From assembly GCA_016710065.1 (NCBI GenBank), contig JADJLP010000016.1, positions 1 through 64,000 on the forward strand: 64,000 nt of DNA, read 5' to 3'. This document shows positions 18,644 to 29,900 of the stretch, piece by piece; within the stretch, counting starts at the first letter, position 1; every line of letters begins with the position of its first letter. This stretch comes from Candidatus Ideonella esbjergensis. Its GTDB lineage: Bacteria > Pseudomonadota > Gammaproteobacteria > Burkholderiales > Burkholderiaceae_C. The position numbers and the translations under genes are program-made. Under the pieces are notes generated by a model. That model searched no databases and was not told the origin of the DNA. It was given only the letters and a program-made list of their open reading frames with translations.

Positions 18644-18660
18644 GGGGTTTCCTTGTTCCT

Positions 18661-19362
18661 TCATTCGGCTGGCATTACCAGCACTTCCAGGGTGCCCAGG
18701 CCTGCGATGCTCGCGCTCATGGTGTCGCCAGCCTGCACTGCACCCACGCCAGCCGGCGTGCCGGTGTAGATCAGGTCACCGGGCGCCAGGGTCCAGGCCT
18801 GGCTAAGCGTGGCAATGGTCTCGTTCACATTCCAGATCAGGTCGGCCAGGTCGCCGGTCTGGCGGCGCTGGCCATTCACGTCCAGCGTGATGGCGCCACG
18901 CAGCAACTCACCGGTAGCGGCGATGGGGTGGATGGGGCCGATGGGGGCCGACTGGTCATACGACTTGCCGATGTCCCAGGGCCGGCCTTGCTTCTTCATC
19001 TCGTTCTGCAAGTCGCGCCGGGTCATGTCCAGGCCGATGGCATAGCCCCAGATGTGGCGGGCCGCGTCGGCCACGGCGATGTTGCGGCCGCCCGCGCTCA
19101 GGGCCACCACCAACTCGGCCTCGTGGTGCAGGTTCTTCGTGAGGCTGGGGTAGGCGATGCGACCCACCTCACCAGCAGCCACGGGCACCACGGCATCGGC
19201 CGGCTTCATGAAGAAAAACGGCGGCTCGCGGCCGGTGGCGCCCATCTCAATAGCGTGCTCGGCGTAGTTGCGGCCCACGCAGTAGATGCGGTGCACGGGC
19301 AACTGGCGGCCATCGGCGGTTGGCACCAACACGGGCCGGGCGGGTTCGAAGACAACGGTCAT
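18661..19362 (-). CDS. fumarylacetoacetate hydrolase family protein (likely fumarylpyruvate hydrolase)
   Basis: The 233-aa short-form FAH-fold hydrolase cleaves a C-C bond in the product of the adjacent isomerase. It shows RIYCVGRNYAEHA, FFFMKPADAVV, the metal-binding HHEAELVV and the loop GYAIGLDMTRRDLQ, and ends with IYTGTPAGVGAVQAGD. These match NagK-type fumarylpyruvate hydrolases as well as general FAH proteins. Start ATG 19362 (MTVVFEPARP) is chosen because the longer open frame upstream overlaps the divergent NUDIX gene and is not conserved. Paired with the isomerase, it suggests gentisate or homogentisate catabolism. Confidence 0.85.
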   Translation of the reverse strand: MTVVFEPARPVLVPTADGRQLPVHRIYCVGRNYAEHAIEMGATGREPPFFFMKPADAVVPVAAGEVGRIAYPSLTKNLHHEAELVVALSAGGRNIAVADAARHIWGYAIGLDMTRRDLQNEMKKQGRPWDIGKSYDQSAPIGPIHPIAATGELLRGAITLDVNGQRRQTGDLADLIWNVNETIATLSQAWTLAPGDLIYTGTPAGVGAVQAGDTMSASIAGLGTLEVLVMPAE

Positions 19363-19429
19363 TGCAAAATTCTCACCGGGCTGGACACTGCATTCGATGA
19401 TGCCATGTCGGCCGCTACACTGGCTGGCC

Positions 19430-19975
19430 ATGCTGGTTTCACACCCCATCAAGCATTGCCGCGCCTGTGGCGCCGCAGTGACCTACCTTGTGCCGGTTGA
19501 CGACAACCGGCTGCGGGCGGTGTGCAACCAGTGCACCACCATCCACTACGAGAACCCGCTCAATGTGGTGGGCACCCTGCCCGTCTGGCAAGACCAGGTG
19601 CTGCTGTGCCGCCGCAACATCGAGCCACGCTACGGCCTGTGGACCCTGCCGGCCGGTTTCATGGAACTGGGCGAGAGCACCGCGCAAGGTGCCCTGCGCG
19701 AAACCGAGGAAGAAGCAGGCGCGCATGTAGAGCTGCTGGGTCTCTACACCCTGCTCAATGTGGTGAAGGTGGGGCAGGTGCACTTCTTTTACCGCGCCCG
19801 CATGCTCGACACCCATTTGGCCCCCGGCCCCGAAACCATCGAGGCCAGACTGTTCAGCGAAGCCGAGATCCCCTGGGACGAGCTGGCCTTTCGCACCGTG
19901 CGCGAAACCCTCAAGCTGTATTTCGCCGACCGCCAACGGGGTCAATTTGGCGTGCACTGCGCCGATATTGCCTGA
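19430..19975 (+). CDS. NUDIX hydrolase with N-terminal zinc ribbon
   Basis: The 181-aa protein has an N-terminal zinc ribbon (HCRACGAAV and VCNQCTTIHYENP) and a complete Nudix box (from GFMELGES to ETEEEAG, about residues 78-100), so it hydrolyses a nucleoside-diphosphate-linked substrate. The zinc ribbon plus box arrangement is found in NudC/ADP-ribose-type subgroups; the substrate is not decided by sequence. Start ATG 19430 (MLVSHPIKHC) is divergent from the FAH gene, 67 bp away. Confidence 0.88.
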   Translation: MLVSHPIKHCRACGAAVTYLVPVDDNRLRAVCNQCTTIHYENPLNVVGTLPVWQDQVLLCRRNIEPRYGLWTLPAGFMELGESTAQGALRETEEEAGAHVELLGLYTLLNVVKVGQVHFFYRARMLDTHLAPGPETIEARLFSEAEIPWDELAFRTVRETLKLYFADRQRGQFGVHCADIA

Positions 19976-20019
19976 ACAGACCCATGGCGGCCCGGCACGG
20001 GCGGCCTCTTGAACCGAAC

Positions 20020-22275
20020 ATGTCCGACACACCCACCACACCGGCCACGCCCCAGCCCGCCGCAACCCCTGCGGTGAGCGTCACTGCAACGTCGGTGCCA
20101 GCTGCTACCCCGAGTGCCACCCCTCGCAGCCTGCCGCCCTCAGGCATGCGCGAAGACCTGCTCACGCCCGACCCGTTGCTCGATTGCCTGATCGAGATCT
20201 GCCGCCTGCACGGCCACAGTGCCACCCGCGCCTCGCTCTCGGGCGGCCTACCGTTGGAGCAGGGCCGCTTGCCGCTGGATTTGGCCGAGCGTGCCGCAGC
20301 CCGCGCTGGCATGTACACACGTCTGGAGCGCCAGAGCGCCAACGCCATCGACACGGCCGCGCTGCCGGCCGTGCTGCTGCTGAAGGAGCACAAGGCCTGC
20401 GTGCTGCTGGGCTGGAACCCCAACGGCGACGCCCACGTGCTGCTGCCTGAAACCGGCCAGGGCGCCGTCACACTCACCGCCGATGACCTGACATCCCGAA
20501 GTACCGGCCTGGTGCTTTACGTACGGCCGCACTTCCGCTTTGACGAACGCTCGCCCGAAGTGCGCGCCACCCGGCAAGGCCATTGGTTCTGGGGCGCCCT
20601 GCTGGCCCAGCGCCACGTGTACCGCGACATCCTGCTGGCCGCAGGCTTGATCAACGTCTTTGCCCTGGCCAGCCCGATGTTCACGATGAACGTCTACGAC
20701 CGCGTGGTGCCCAACGCCGCCTACGAAACACTGTGGGCCCTGGCCATCGGCGTCTCGCTGGTGCTGATCGCCGACTTGGTGTTGCGCAAGCTGCGCAGCC
20801 GATTCGTGGACGAGGCCAGCGCGCGCATCGACGTGCAGATCTCGGCCCAACTGATGGAGCGCGTGCTGGGCATGCGACTGGAGAACCGGCCGCAGTCGGT
20901 AGGCTCGTTCGCGTCCAACTTGCGAGGCTTCGAGCAGGTGCGCGAGGTCATCGCCTCCAGCACGGTCACGGCGCTGATCGACCTGCCCTTCGCCTTGCTG
21001 TTCATGCTGGTCATCATCATGATCTCGCCCTGGCTGGCCATCCCGGTGGCCTTGGGCTTCATGGCCGTGCTGTTCTCGGGCTGGGTCATCCAGGACAGGC
21101 TGCACCACCTGGCCGAAACCACCTATCGCGCCCAGGCCATGCGCAATGCCACGCTGGTGGAAAGCCTCACCGGCATCGAGACCATCAAGTCGCAAGGCGC
21201 CGAGAGCGTCATCCAGGCGCGTTGGGAGAAAGCCAACGTCTTTCTGGCGTCCACCTCGGTGCAGATGCGTGCGCTGTCGTCCGGCGCCAGCTACATCACC
21301 AACTGGGTGATCCAGATGGTGACCGTGGTGATGGTGGTGGCCGGTGTCTACCTGATCGGCGAGCGCATGCTCACCATGGGTGGCCTGATCGCCTGCTCGA
21401 TGCTCTCGGGCCGGGCACTGGCGCCGGCCGGCCAGATCGTGGCGCTGCTTATGCAGTACCAGGGCGCCCGCACGGCGCTGGAAGGCCTGGAGAAGATCAT
21501 GGGCCAGGAGGTGGAGCGACCCGATGGCTCGGCCTACATCCACCGCGCCAAGCTCAGGGGCGAGATCGAGTTCCGCAACGTCAGCTTCCAGTACCCGGGC
21601 CGCACCGACAACGCCCTGGAAGGCGTAAACCTTCGCATCCAGCCCGGCGAGCGCGTGGCCTTCATCGGCCGTGTGGGCTCGGGCAAGTCGACCCTGCAAC
21701 GATTGATGATGGGGCTGTACCGGCCCAAGAGCGGCTCGGTGCTGATCGACGGGGTTGACCTGCGCCAGCTCGACCCGGCCGATCTGCGCCGCAACATGGG
21801 CTATGTCTCGCAGGACGTGATGCTGTTCTACGGCAGCCTGCGCGAGAACATCACCTTCGGCCTGCCCTACGCTGACGACGGCTCCATCCTGGCTGCCACC
21901 GAGCTGGCCGGCCTGGCCGATTTCGTGAACCGCCATCCGCAAGGCTTCGACATGAACGTGGGCGAGCGCGGTGAATCGCTCTCGGGCGGCCAGCGCCAGA
22001 GCGTGGGCCTGGCCCGCGCGCTGCTGCACAACACCCCCGTGCTGCTGCTGGACGAGCCCACCAGCGCCATGGACTTCTCCACCGAGGCCGCGATCACCCA
22101 GCGCCTGACCGAGTTCAGCCGCGACAAGACCGTGGTGCTGGTCACCCACCGCACCTCATTGCTCTCGCTGGTCACCCGGGTGATCGTGGTGGACGGCGGC
22201 AAGATCGTGGCCGACGGCCCGCGCGAACGCATCATGGAGGCCCTGCAAAGCGGCCGGATTGCGAGAGCGGCATGA
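20020..22275 (+). CDS. lapB: type I secretion ABC exporter, LapB-like
   Basis: This is the inner-membrane ATPase of a type I secretion system. After a Pro/Ala/Thr-rich lead, residues about 45-170 form a C39-like domain without the catalytic Cys arrangement (DPLLDCLIEICRLHG, GLPLEQGRLP). A six-helix ABC membrane domain follows (about 190-480), then the nucleotide-binding domain with GRVGSGKST (about 552), LSGGQRQSVGLARALL and VLLLDEPTSAMD. The C39-like domain is typical of exporters for RTX and LapA adhesins. ATG 20020 is preferred; ATG 19984 in frame is the alternative. The stop overlaps the start of the membrane-fusion gene by 4 bp. Confidence 0.92.
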   Translation: MSDTPTTPATPQPAATPAVSVTATSVPAATPSATPRSLPPSGMREDLLTPDPLLDCLIEICRLHGHSATRASLSGGLPLEQGRLPLDLAERAAARAGMYTRLERQSANAIDTAALPAVLLLKEHKACVLLGWNPNGDAHVLLPETGQGAVTLTADDLTSRSTGLVLYVRPHFRFDERSPEVRATRQGHWFWGALLAQRHVYRDILLAAGLINVFALASPMFTMNVYDRVVPNAAYETLWALAIGVSLVLIADLVLRKLRSRFVDEASARIDVQISAQLMERVLGMRLENRPQSVGSFASNLRGFEQVREVIASSTVTALIDLPFALLFMLVIIMISPWLAIPVALGFMAVLFSGWVIQDRLHHLAETTYRAQAMRNATLVESLTGIETIKSQGAESVIQARWEKANVFLASTSVQMRALSSGASYITNWVIQMVTVVMVVAGVYLIGERMLTMGGLIACSMLSGRALAPAGQIVALLMQYQGARTALEGLEKIMGQEVERPDGSAYIHRAKLRGEIEFRNVSFQYPGRTDNALEGVNLRIQPGERVAFIGRVGSGKSTLQRLMMGLYRPKSGSVLIDGVDLRQLDPADLRRNMGYVSQDVMLFYGSLRENITFGLPYADDGSILAATELAGLADFVNRHPQGFDMNVGERGESLSGGQRQSVGLARALLHNTPVLLLDEPTSAMDFSTEAAITQRLTEFSRDKTVVLVTHRTSLLSLVTRVIVVDGGKIVADGPRERIMEALQSGRIARAA

Positions 22276-23714
22276 GCGAGCAACCCATGAACCCCACCCC
22301 CCCGGCGGGTACCGCCATCGCGCACGCCCTGCCGGCCGCCGCCCCCAAGCCGGCCAACCCTGTGCTGCGCTTTCTTCGCCAATTCTTTGCACCACCACCG
22401 TCCATGAACGACATGCCCGGCATGGACGCCTTCGAGCGCTCGGTAGAGCAGGTCATGTCACGCCAGCGTACGGCGCGGGCCCAGCAGATCTTGCGGGTGT
22501 CTGGCGTGGTGCTGACCGTGCTGCTGATCTGGGCCGCCTTCGCCAAGGTGGACGAAGTCACCCGAGGCGACGGCAAGGTTGTGCCCTCGCGCCAGTTGCA
22601 GGTGCTCTCGGCGCTGGATGGCGGCGTGATCACCGAAATTCTGGTGCGTGAGGGCGATGTGGTGGAAGCCGGCCAGTTGCTGCTGCGCGTGGACGAGACC
22701 CGCGCCACCTCGGGCGTGCGCGAGAACGCCGCCCAGGGCTTTGCCTTGCAGGCCCGGGGTGCGCGCCTGCGGGCTTTGGCCGAAGGCACGGCCTTCAAGC
22801 CGCCCAAGGCCGATTCACCTGACGAACAGAGCATTGCGGACGACGAGCGCCGCATGTACGAGAACAAGATGCATGAGCTCTCGACGATGATCTCCATCAG
22901 CCGCCAGCAACTCACCCAGCGCCAGGAGGAATTGGGCGAATCCCAGGCGCGCCGGACGGCCGCCATCCGCAGCCAAGAACTGTCGCAGCAAGAGCTGAAC
23001 CAGACCCGCCCGTTGCTGGCCACCGGCGCGGTCTCCCAGGTGGAAGTGCTGCGCCTGGAGCGCGACCTCACCAAGGCCCGCGGCGACGCCGAGCAGGCCT
23101 TGTCCAACATCGCCCGGGTGCAAGCCGCCATTGGTGAGGCCCAACGCAAGATCCAGGAGACCGAGTTGGCCTTCCGCAACGAGGCGCGGCGCGACCTCTC
23201 CGAAGTGATGGGCAAGCTCAACGCCCTGAACGAGGGCTCCACCGCCCTGACCGACCGGGTGGACAAGGCCCAGGTCAAGTCGCCCGTGCGCGGCCGCGTG
23301 CAGCGCCTGCTGGCCAACACCGTGGGTGGCGTGGTGCAGCCGGGCAAGGACATCGTCGAGATCGTGCCGCTGGACGACACCCTGGTGCTGGAAGCCCGCG
23401 TGCAGCCCCGCGACATAGCCTTCATCATGCCCGGACAGCATGCGGTGGTGAAGTTTTCTGCCTACGACTTCTCCATCTATGGTGGCCTGGACGCCAAGGT
23501 GGAGAACATCAGCCCCGACACCGTGGTGGACGAAAAGGGCAACGCCTTTTACGTGGTGCGTGTGCGCACCAATCGCCCAGACTTCGGCGACAAATTGCCT
23601 GTGATTCCGGGCATGACGGCCGAGGTAGACATCCTGACCGGGCAGAAGACAGTGCTGTCTTATCTGCTCAAACCGGTCCTCAAAGCCAAGGCCTATGCCT
23701 TGCGCGAGCGCTAG
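22272..23714 (+). CDS. lapC: type I secretion membrane fusion protein, HlyD/LapC-like
   Basis: The 480-aa periplasmic adaptor links the ABC exporter to the TolC-like channel. One N-terminal membrane helix (ILRVSGVVLTVLLIWAAFA, about residues 74-92) is followed by a biotinyl-lipoyl-like half motif (EVTRGDGKVVPSRQLQVL), long coiled-coil hairpin helices (about 150-320) and the closing beta-barrel with the HlyD C-terminal signature (VIPGMTAEVDILTGQKT). The ATGA overlap with lapB shows co-translation. The adhesin gene begins 226 bp downstream. Confidence 0.92.
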   Translation: MSEQPMNPTPPAGTAIAHALPAAAPKPANPVLRFLRQFFAPPPSMNDMPGMDAFERSVEQVMSRQRTARAQQILRVSGVVLTVLLIWAAFAKVDEVTRGDGKVVPSRQLQVLSALDGGVITEILVREGDVVEAGQLLLRVDETRATSGVRENAAQGFALQARGARLRALAEGTAFKPPKADSPDEQSIADDERRMYENKMHELSTMISISRQQLTQRQEELGESQARRTAAIRSQELSQQELNQTRPLLATGAVSQVEVLRLERDLTKARGDAEQALSNIARVQAAIGEAQRKIQETELAFRNEARRDLSEVMGKLNALNEGSTALTDRVDKAQVKSPVRGRVQRLLANTVGGVVQPGKDIVEIVPLDDTLVLEARVQPRDIAFIMPGQHAVVKFSAYDFSIYGGLDAKVENISPDTVVDEKGNAFYVVRVRTNRPDFGDKLPVIPGMTAEVDILTGQKTVLSYLLKPVLKAKAYALRER

Positions 23715-23753
23715 CCGCTCAACTTTCCTCCCACCCAGCCGATACCCGATCAA

Positions 23754-23940
23754 GCCTCAAATTTCCTGGCGCTTCACAGCCCCGGGACGGCGCAGCCACG
23801 CCCGCCGCATCGCGTTATATTTGATTACATTCTCGATTTTGAGTGACTTGATGCACGGAATAGTGGCCGAATCGCAGCCATAAGAAGCTGACCCAGCGTT
23901 ATCCTTGCGAGAACCCCCGAATTGAACCCGGAGCACTTCC
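23754..23940 (+). promoter_or_regulatory. AT-rich leader before the adhesin gene
   Basis: The 187 bp between lapC and the adhesin contain an AT-rich core (about 23810-23850, with ttatatttgattacattctc) in otherwise GC-rich DNA, suggesting the adhesin has its own promoter. No operator is certain. The start codon is ATG 23941; AGCACTTCC directly before it is not a strong ribosome binding site, but GGAG lies about 13 nt upstream. Confidence 0.4.
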
Positions 23941-26900
23941 ATGTCCAGCAAGAAAAGCATTTCCTCGGCACACCACGGCGTTTCGGCCAAGCTGGCTGTG
24001 ACTGATACGGCGACCAAGGTGGCCATTGCCAAGGGCTATGTGGCCAGCCGGCAACTGAACGGCAAGGTGGTGGGCGTGTGGGGTGAAGCGCTGCTGCGCA
24101 CTGCAGATGGTGAAGTTCGCCCGCTGAAGACCGGCGATGTGGTCAAGAAGGGCGACGTGGTGCTCACCGCCCAGGACGGCATCATCCAGATCGAAGGCGG
24201 CCGCTCTCAGGATCTGGACCGGATCATTGCCTCGGTGAGCGAAGGCAAACCCGAAACCGCACCAGCGGCTGGTTCGCTGGGCAATGACCCGTTCGAGCCC
24301 GGCCTGCGCGTGGACCGCGTGACCGAGAGCGTGACCCCGGCCAGCATGGTGCTCACACCGCTGGCCCAGTCGTTCATGCAGCCGACCAATGAGCAGAAGC
24401 AGCAACCGCTGTTCAATGCGCCCCCGGTTGCCGGCACCGTCCCTGGCCCCAACGGCCCGGTGACCGATCCCAACATCGACCCCTCCACTGGCCACTATTC
24501 CAATCTCACAACGATGGGCAAGGCCACGGCCGGCCGCGTCATGGCCACCGACCCGAACAACGACACCCTGTCGTTCGCCCCGTCTGCGGCACCTGCCCAC
24601 GGCACGGTGGTCATCAACCCCGATGGCACCTGGACCTACACCCCCAACCCCACATACAAGGGCACCGACAGCTTCTCGGTGCTGGTCAGCGACGGCCATG
24701 GCGGCACAGCCATCTCGGTCATCGACATCAATGTGGTCGACACACCCAGCACCTTGTCGCCCGACACCAAGACGGTGCCTGAAGACACGGCGGCCATGGG
24801 CAACGTCCTGGCCAACGACACCGACCCGGACGACGCGCTGAGTGTGGCCTCGTACACCGTCAATGACGTGCAGGCTGCCCCCGGGGTCACCACCGTGATC
24901 GCTAGCGTTGGCAGCATCACCCTGTTGGCCGATGGCACTTACAGCTTCGTGCCCGCGCCGAACTGGAACGGCACGGTGCCGCAGATTAGCTACACCACCA
25001 ACACCGGCGTCACATCCACACTGAACATCGCGATCACGCCGGTCAGCGATTCCCCGGCCGTCAGCGACGACGCAGGCACCACGCCGGAAGACACGCCGAT
25101 CACGCTCGACGTGCTGGCCAATGATTCAGACCCCGACGCCGGTACCACGCTCACCATCACCGAGATCAATGGCCAACCCATCGCCATTGGCACCCCGGTG
25201 CCACTGCTGGGCGCCAATGGCCAACCCCAGGGCCAGATCAGCCTGACGCCAGAAGGCAAGCTGGTGTTCATGCCAGCGCCCCATTTCAACGGCCCGGTTG
25301 ACTTCAGCTACACGGTCACCGATGGTCAAGGTTCTGTGCAAGCCCAGGTCAAGCTGGACGTGACACCCGTCAACGACCCGCCCGTCGCCACCACCGACAC
25401 CGCCACCGTGCCAGCCAACACGCCGGTCTCGCTGGACCTGCTGGGCAACGACAGCGACCCCGACCAGGAGCCACTGCACATCACCGCTGTCAACGGTCAG
25501 CCGGTGACACCGGGTACGCCCGTGGTCATTGCCGACCCCGCCGGCACCCCCATGGGTCATTTGACCGTGAACGCCGACGGCACGGTGACCTTCCAGTCAG
25601 TGCCTGGTTACCACGGCCCCGCCGCCTTCACCTACACCGTGGCCGACCCGTCGGGCGCCACCAGCACCGCGCCGGTCACCCTGGACGTGGGCGGCATCAA
25701 CCACGCGCCAGTGGCGGCCCCCGACACCAACAGCACCACTGAAGACGCCACACTGACCATCCCTGCCGCCACCGGTGTGATCCGCGGCGTGGGCGCCGAC
25801 ACCGATGTGGATGGCGACAGCCTGAGCGTGTCTGCCGTTGGCTTTGGCGCCTCCGCCGGCACCGTGGGCCAACCGATGGCCGCCACATGGGGCTCGTTGA
25901 CCCTCAAGGCCGACGGCTCGTACACCTACACGCCCAACACGGCCGCGCAGGCGCTGGACGATGGCGAGAGCCAAGCCGACGTCTTCACCTACACCGTCAC
26001 CGATCCGGCTGGCCAAACCGCCACCACCACGCTCACCATCACCGTCACTGGCGCCAACGACGCGCCCGTGGTGGTGGACGATGCGGACACAACGCTGTTC
26101 AACACCCCGGTGACGATCCCGGTGCTGGCCAATGACACCGATGTCGATGGCGAACCGCTCACCATCACCGCCATCAGCGGCCAGCCCATCGCGGTGGGCA
26201 CGCCCGTGACCCTGAAAGACCCGGTGGGCAACACCATCGGCCAGGTCAGCCTGAACGCCGACGGCACCCTCACCTTCATGCCCGCGCCCGACTTCAGCGG
26301 CCCGGTTGATTTCAGCTACACCGTGTCGGACGGCGCCGCCCCCGTCACCGGCAACGTCCACGTGGTGGTAGGCCCCAACCACCCGCCAGTGGCCAACAGC
26401 GAGGTGCAGGCCGCCTTTGAAGATACACCCGTCACTTTTGACCCGCGCCTCGATGACACCGATGCGGACGGCGACAAGCTGACCATCACCCAGATCAACG
26501 GCCAAGCCATAGCCGCGACCCATCCGGTCAGCCTGCCGGAAGGCGTGCTGTCGATGAACCCGAACGGCTCGTTGACCTTCACGCCGAATGCCAACTTCAA
26601 TGGGCCTGTCAACTTCAACTACACGGTGGACGATGGCCACGGCGGCACCAGCGTGGCCACGGTCACGCTCAATGTGGCGCCGGTCAACGACGCACCCAAG
26701 TTCGACGATCCCACCAACCCGACCTTCGACCCCGCCACCGGCAACTACGCCGTCACCACGCCCGAGGACACGCCCGTCTCCGGCCAGGTCAAGGGCAGTG
26801 ATGTCGACGGCGATCCGCTGACTTTCGCCAAGGCTGCCGATCCCGCCCACGGCACCGTCGTCGTCAACCCCGACGGCACCTGGACTTACACCCCCGGACC

Positions 26901-29900
26901 CAGCTACAACGGCTCCGACGTTTTCACCGTCACCGTTTCTGATGGCCATGGCGGCACCGCCACTTCCACCATCACCATCGGCATCACGCCGGTCAACGAC
27001 GCGCCCAAGTTCGACGATCCCACCAACCCGACCTTCGACCCCGCCACCGGCAACTACGCCGTCACCACGCCCGAGGACACGCCCGTCTCCGGCCAGGTCA
27101 AGGGCAGTGATGTCGACGGCGATCCGCTGACCTACGCCAAGGCTGCCGATCCCGCCCACGGCACCGTCGCCGTCAACCCCGACGGCACCTGGACTTACAC
27201 CCCCGGACCCAGCTACAACGGCTCCGACGTTTTCACCGTCACCGTTTCTGATGGCCATGGCGGCACCGCCACTTCCACCATCACCATCGGCATCACGCCG
27301 GTCAACGACGCGCCCAAGTTCGACGATCCCACCAACCCGACCTTCGACCCCGCCACCGGCAACTACGCCGTCACCACGCCCGAGGACACGCCCGTCTCCG
27401 GCCAGGTCAAGGGCAGTGATGTCGACGGCGATCCGCTGACCTACGCCAAGGCTGCCGATCCCGCCCACGGCACCGTCGCCGTCAACCCCGACGGCACCTG
27501 GACTTACACCCCCGGACCCAGCTACAACGGCTCCGACGTTTTCACCGTCACCGTTTCTGATGGCCATGGCGGCACCGCCACTTCCACCATCACCATCGGC
27601 ATCACGCCGGTCAACGACGCGCCCAAGTTCGACGATCCCACCAACCCGACCTTCGACCCCGCCACCGGCAACTACGCCGTCACCACGCCCGAGGACACGC
27701 CCGTCTCCGGCCAGGTCAAGGGCAGTGATGTCGACGGCGATCCGCTGACCTACGCCAAGGCTGCCGATCCCGCCCACGGCACCGTCGCCGTCAACCCCGA
27801 CGGCACCTGGACTTACACCCCCGGACCCAGCTACAACGGCTCCGACGTTTTCACCGTCACCGTTTCTGATGGCCATGGCGGCACCGCCACTTCCACCATC
27901 ACCATCGGCATCACGCCGGTCAACGACGCGCCCAAGTTCGACGATCCCACCAACCCGACCTTCGACCCCGCCACCGGCAACTACGCCGTCACCACGCCCG
28001 AGGACACGCCCGTCTCCGGCCAGGTCAAGGGCAGTGATGTCGACGGCGATCCGCTGACCTACGCCAAGGCTGCCGATCCCGCCCACGGCACCGTCGCCGT
28101 CAACCCCGACGGCACCTGGACTTACACCCCGGACCCAGCTACAACGGCTCCGACGTTTTCACCGTCACCGTTTCTGATGGCCATGGCGGCACCGCCACTT
28201 CCACCATCACCATCGGCATCACGCCGGTCAACGACGCGCCCAAGTTCGACGATCCCACCAACCCGACCTTCGACCCCGCCACCGGCAACTACGCCGTCAC
28301 CACGCCCGAGGACACGCCCGTCTCCGGCCAGGTCAAGGGCAGTGATGTCGACGGCGATCCGCTGACCTACGCCAAGGCTGCCGATCCCGCCCACGGCACC
28401 GTCGCCGTCAACCCCGACGGCACCTGGACTTACACCCCCGGACCCAGCTACAACGGCTCCGACGTTTTCACCGTCACCGTTTCTGATGGCCATGGCGGCA
28501 CCGCCACTTCCACCATCACCATCGGCATCACGCCGGTCAACGACGCGCCCAAGTTCGACGATCCCACCAACCCGACCTTCGACCCCGCCACCGGCAACTA
28601 CGCCGTCACCACGCCCGAGGACACGCCCGTCTCCGGCCAGGTCAAGGGCAGTGATGTCGACGGCGATCCGCTGACCTACGCCAAGGCTGCCGATCCCGCC
28701 CACGGCACCGTCGCCGTCAACCCCGACGGCACCTGGACTTACACCCCCGGACCCAGCTACAACGGCTCCGACGTTTTCACCGTCACCGTTTCTGATGGCC
28801 ATGGCGGCACCGCCACTTCCACCATCACCATCGGCATCACGCCGGTCAACGACGCGCCCAAGTTCGACGATCCCACCAACCCGACCTTCGACCCCGCCAC
28901 CGGCAACTACGCCGTCACCACGCCCGAGGACACGCCCGTCTCCGGCCAGGTCAAGGGCAGTGATGTCGACGGCGATCCGCTGACCTACGCCAAGGCTGCC
29001 GATCCCGCCCACGGCACCGTCGCCGTCAACCCCGACGGCACCTGGACTTACACCCCCGGACCCAGCTACAACGGCTCCGACGTTTTCACCGTCACCGTTT
29101 CTGATGGCCATGGCGGCACCGCCACTTCCACCATCACCATCGGCATCACGCCGGTCAACGACGCGCCCAAGTTCGACGATCCCACCAACCCGACCTTCGA
29201 CCCCGCCACCGGCAACTACGCCGTCACCACGCCGGAGGACACGCCCGTCTCCGGCCAGGTCAAGGGCAGTGATGTCGACGGCGATCCGCTGACCTACGCC
29301 AAGGCTGCCGATCCCGCCCACGGCACCGTCGCCGTCAACCCCGACGGCACCTGGACTTACACCCCCGGACCCAGCTACAACGGCTCCGACGTTTTCACCG
29401 TCACCGTTTCTGATGGCCATGGCGGCACCGCCACTTCCACCATCACCATCGGCATCACGCCGGTCAACGACATTCCAGTCGCTGTCAACGACGCGATTGC
29501 CACCAACGAAGACACCCCCGTCACCATTGCCGTTCGTGGCAATGACTCGGATGTCGATGGCGACACGCTCACCGTGTCTGCTGTCACCAATGGCGCCCAC
29601 GGCACCGTGGTGATCGACCCGCTTTCCGGCAACCCGGTCTACACCCCGGCCGCCAACTGGAACGGCACCGATACCTTCACCTACACCGTCTCCGATGGCC
29701 ACGGTGGCTCTGCCACCGCCACCGTCACCGTCACCGTCGCGCCGGTCAACGACGCGCCAACGCTGGGCGCCATTGCGCCGGTCAATGTGTCCGAGGAAGG
29801 CCTGGCCGGCGGTATCGCCGATACGACTGGCACGGTGGACGCCACCAATTCGGCCACCTTCTCGGGCAGCTTGCCCGTCACCGACCCCGACAACACCAGT

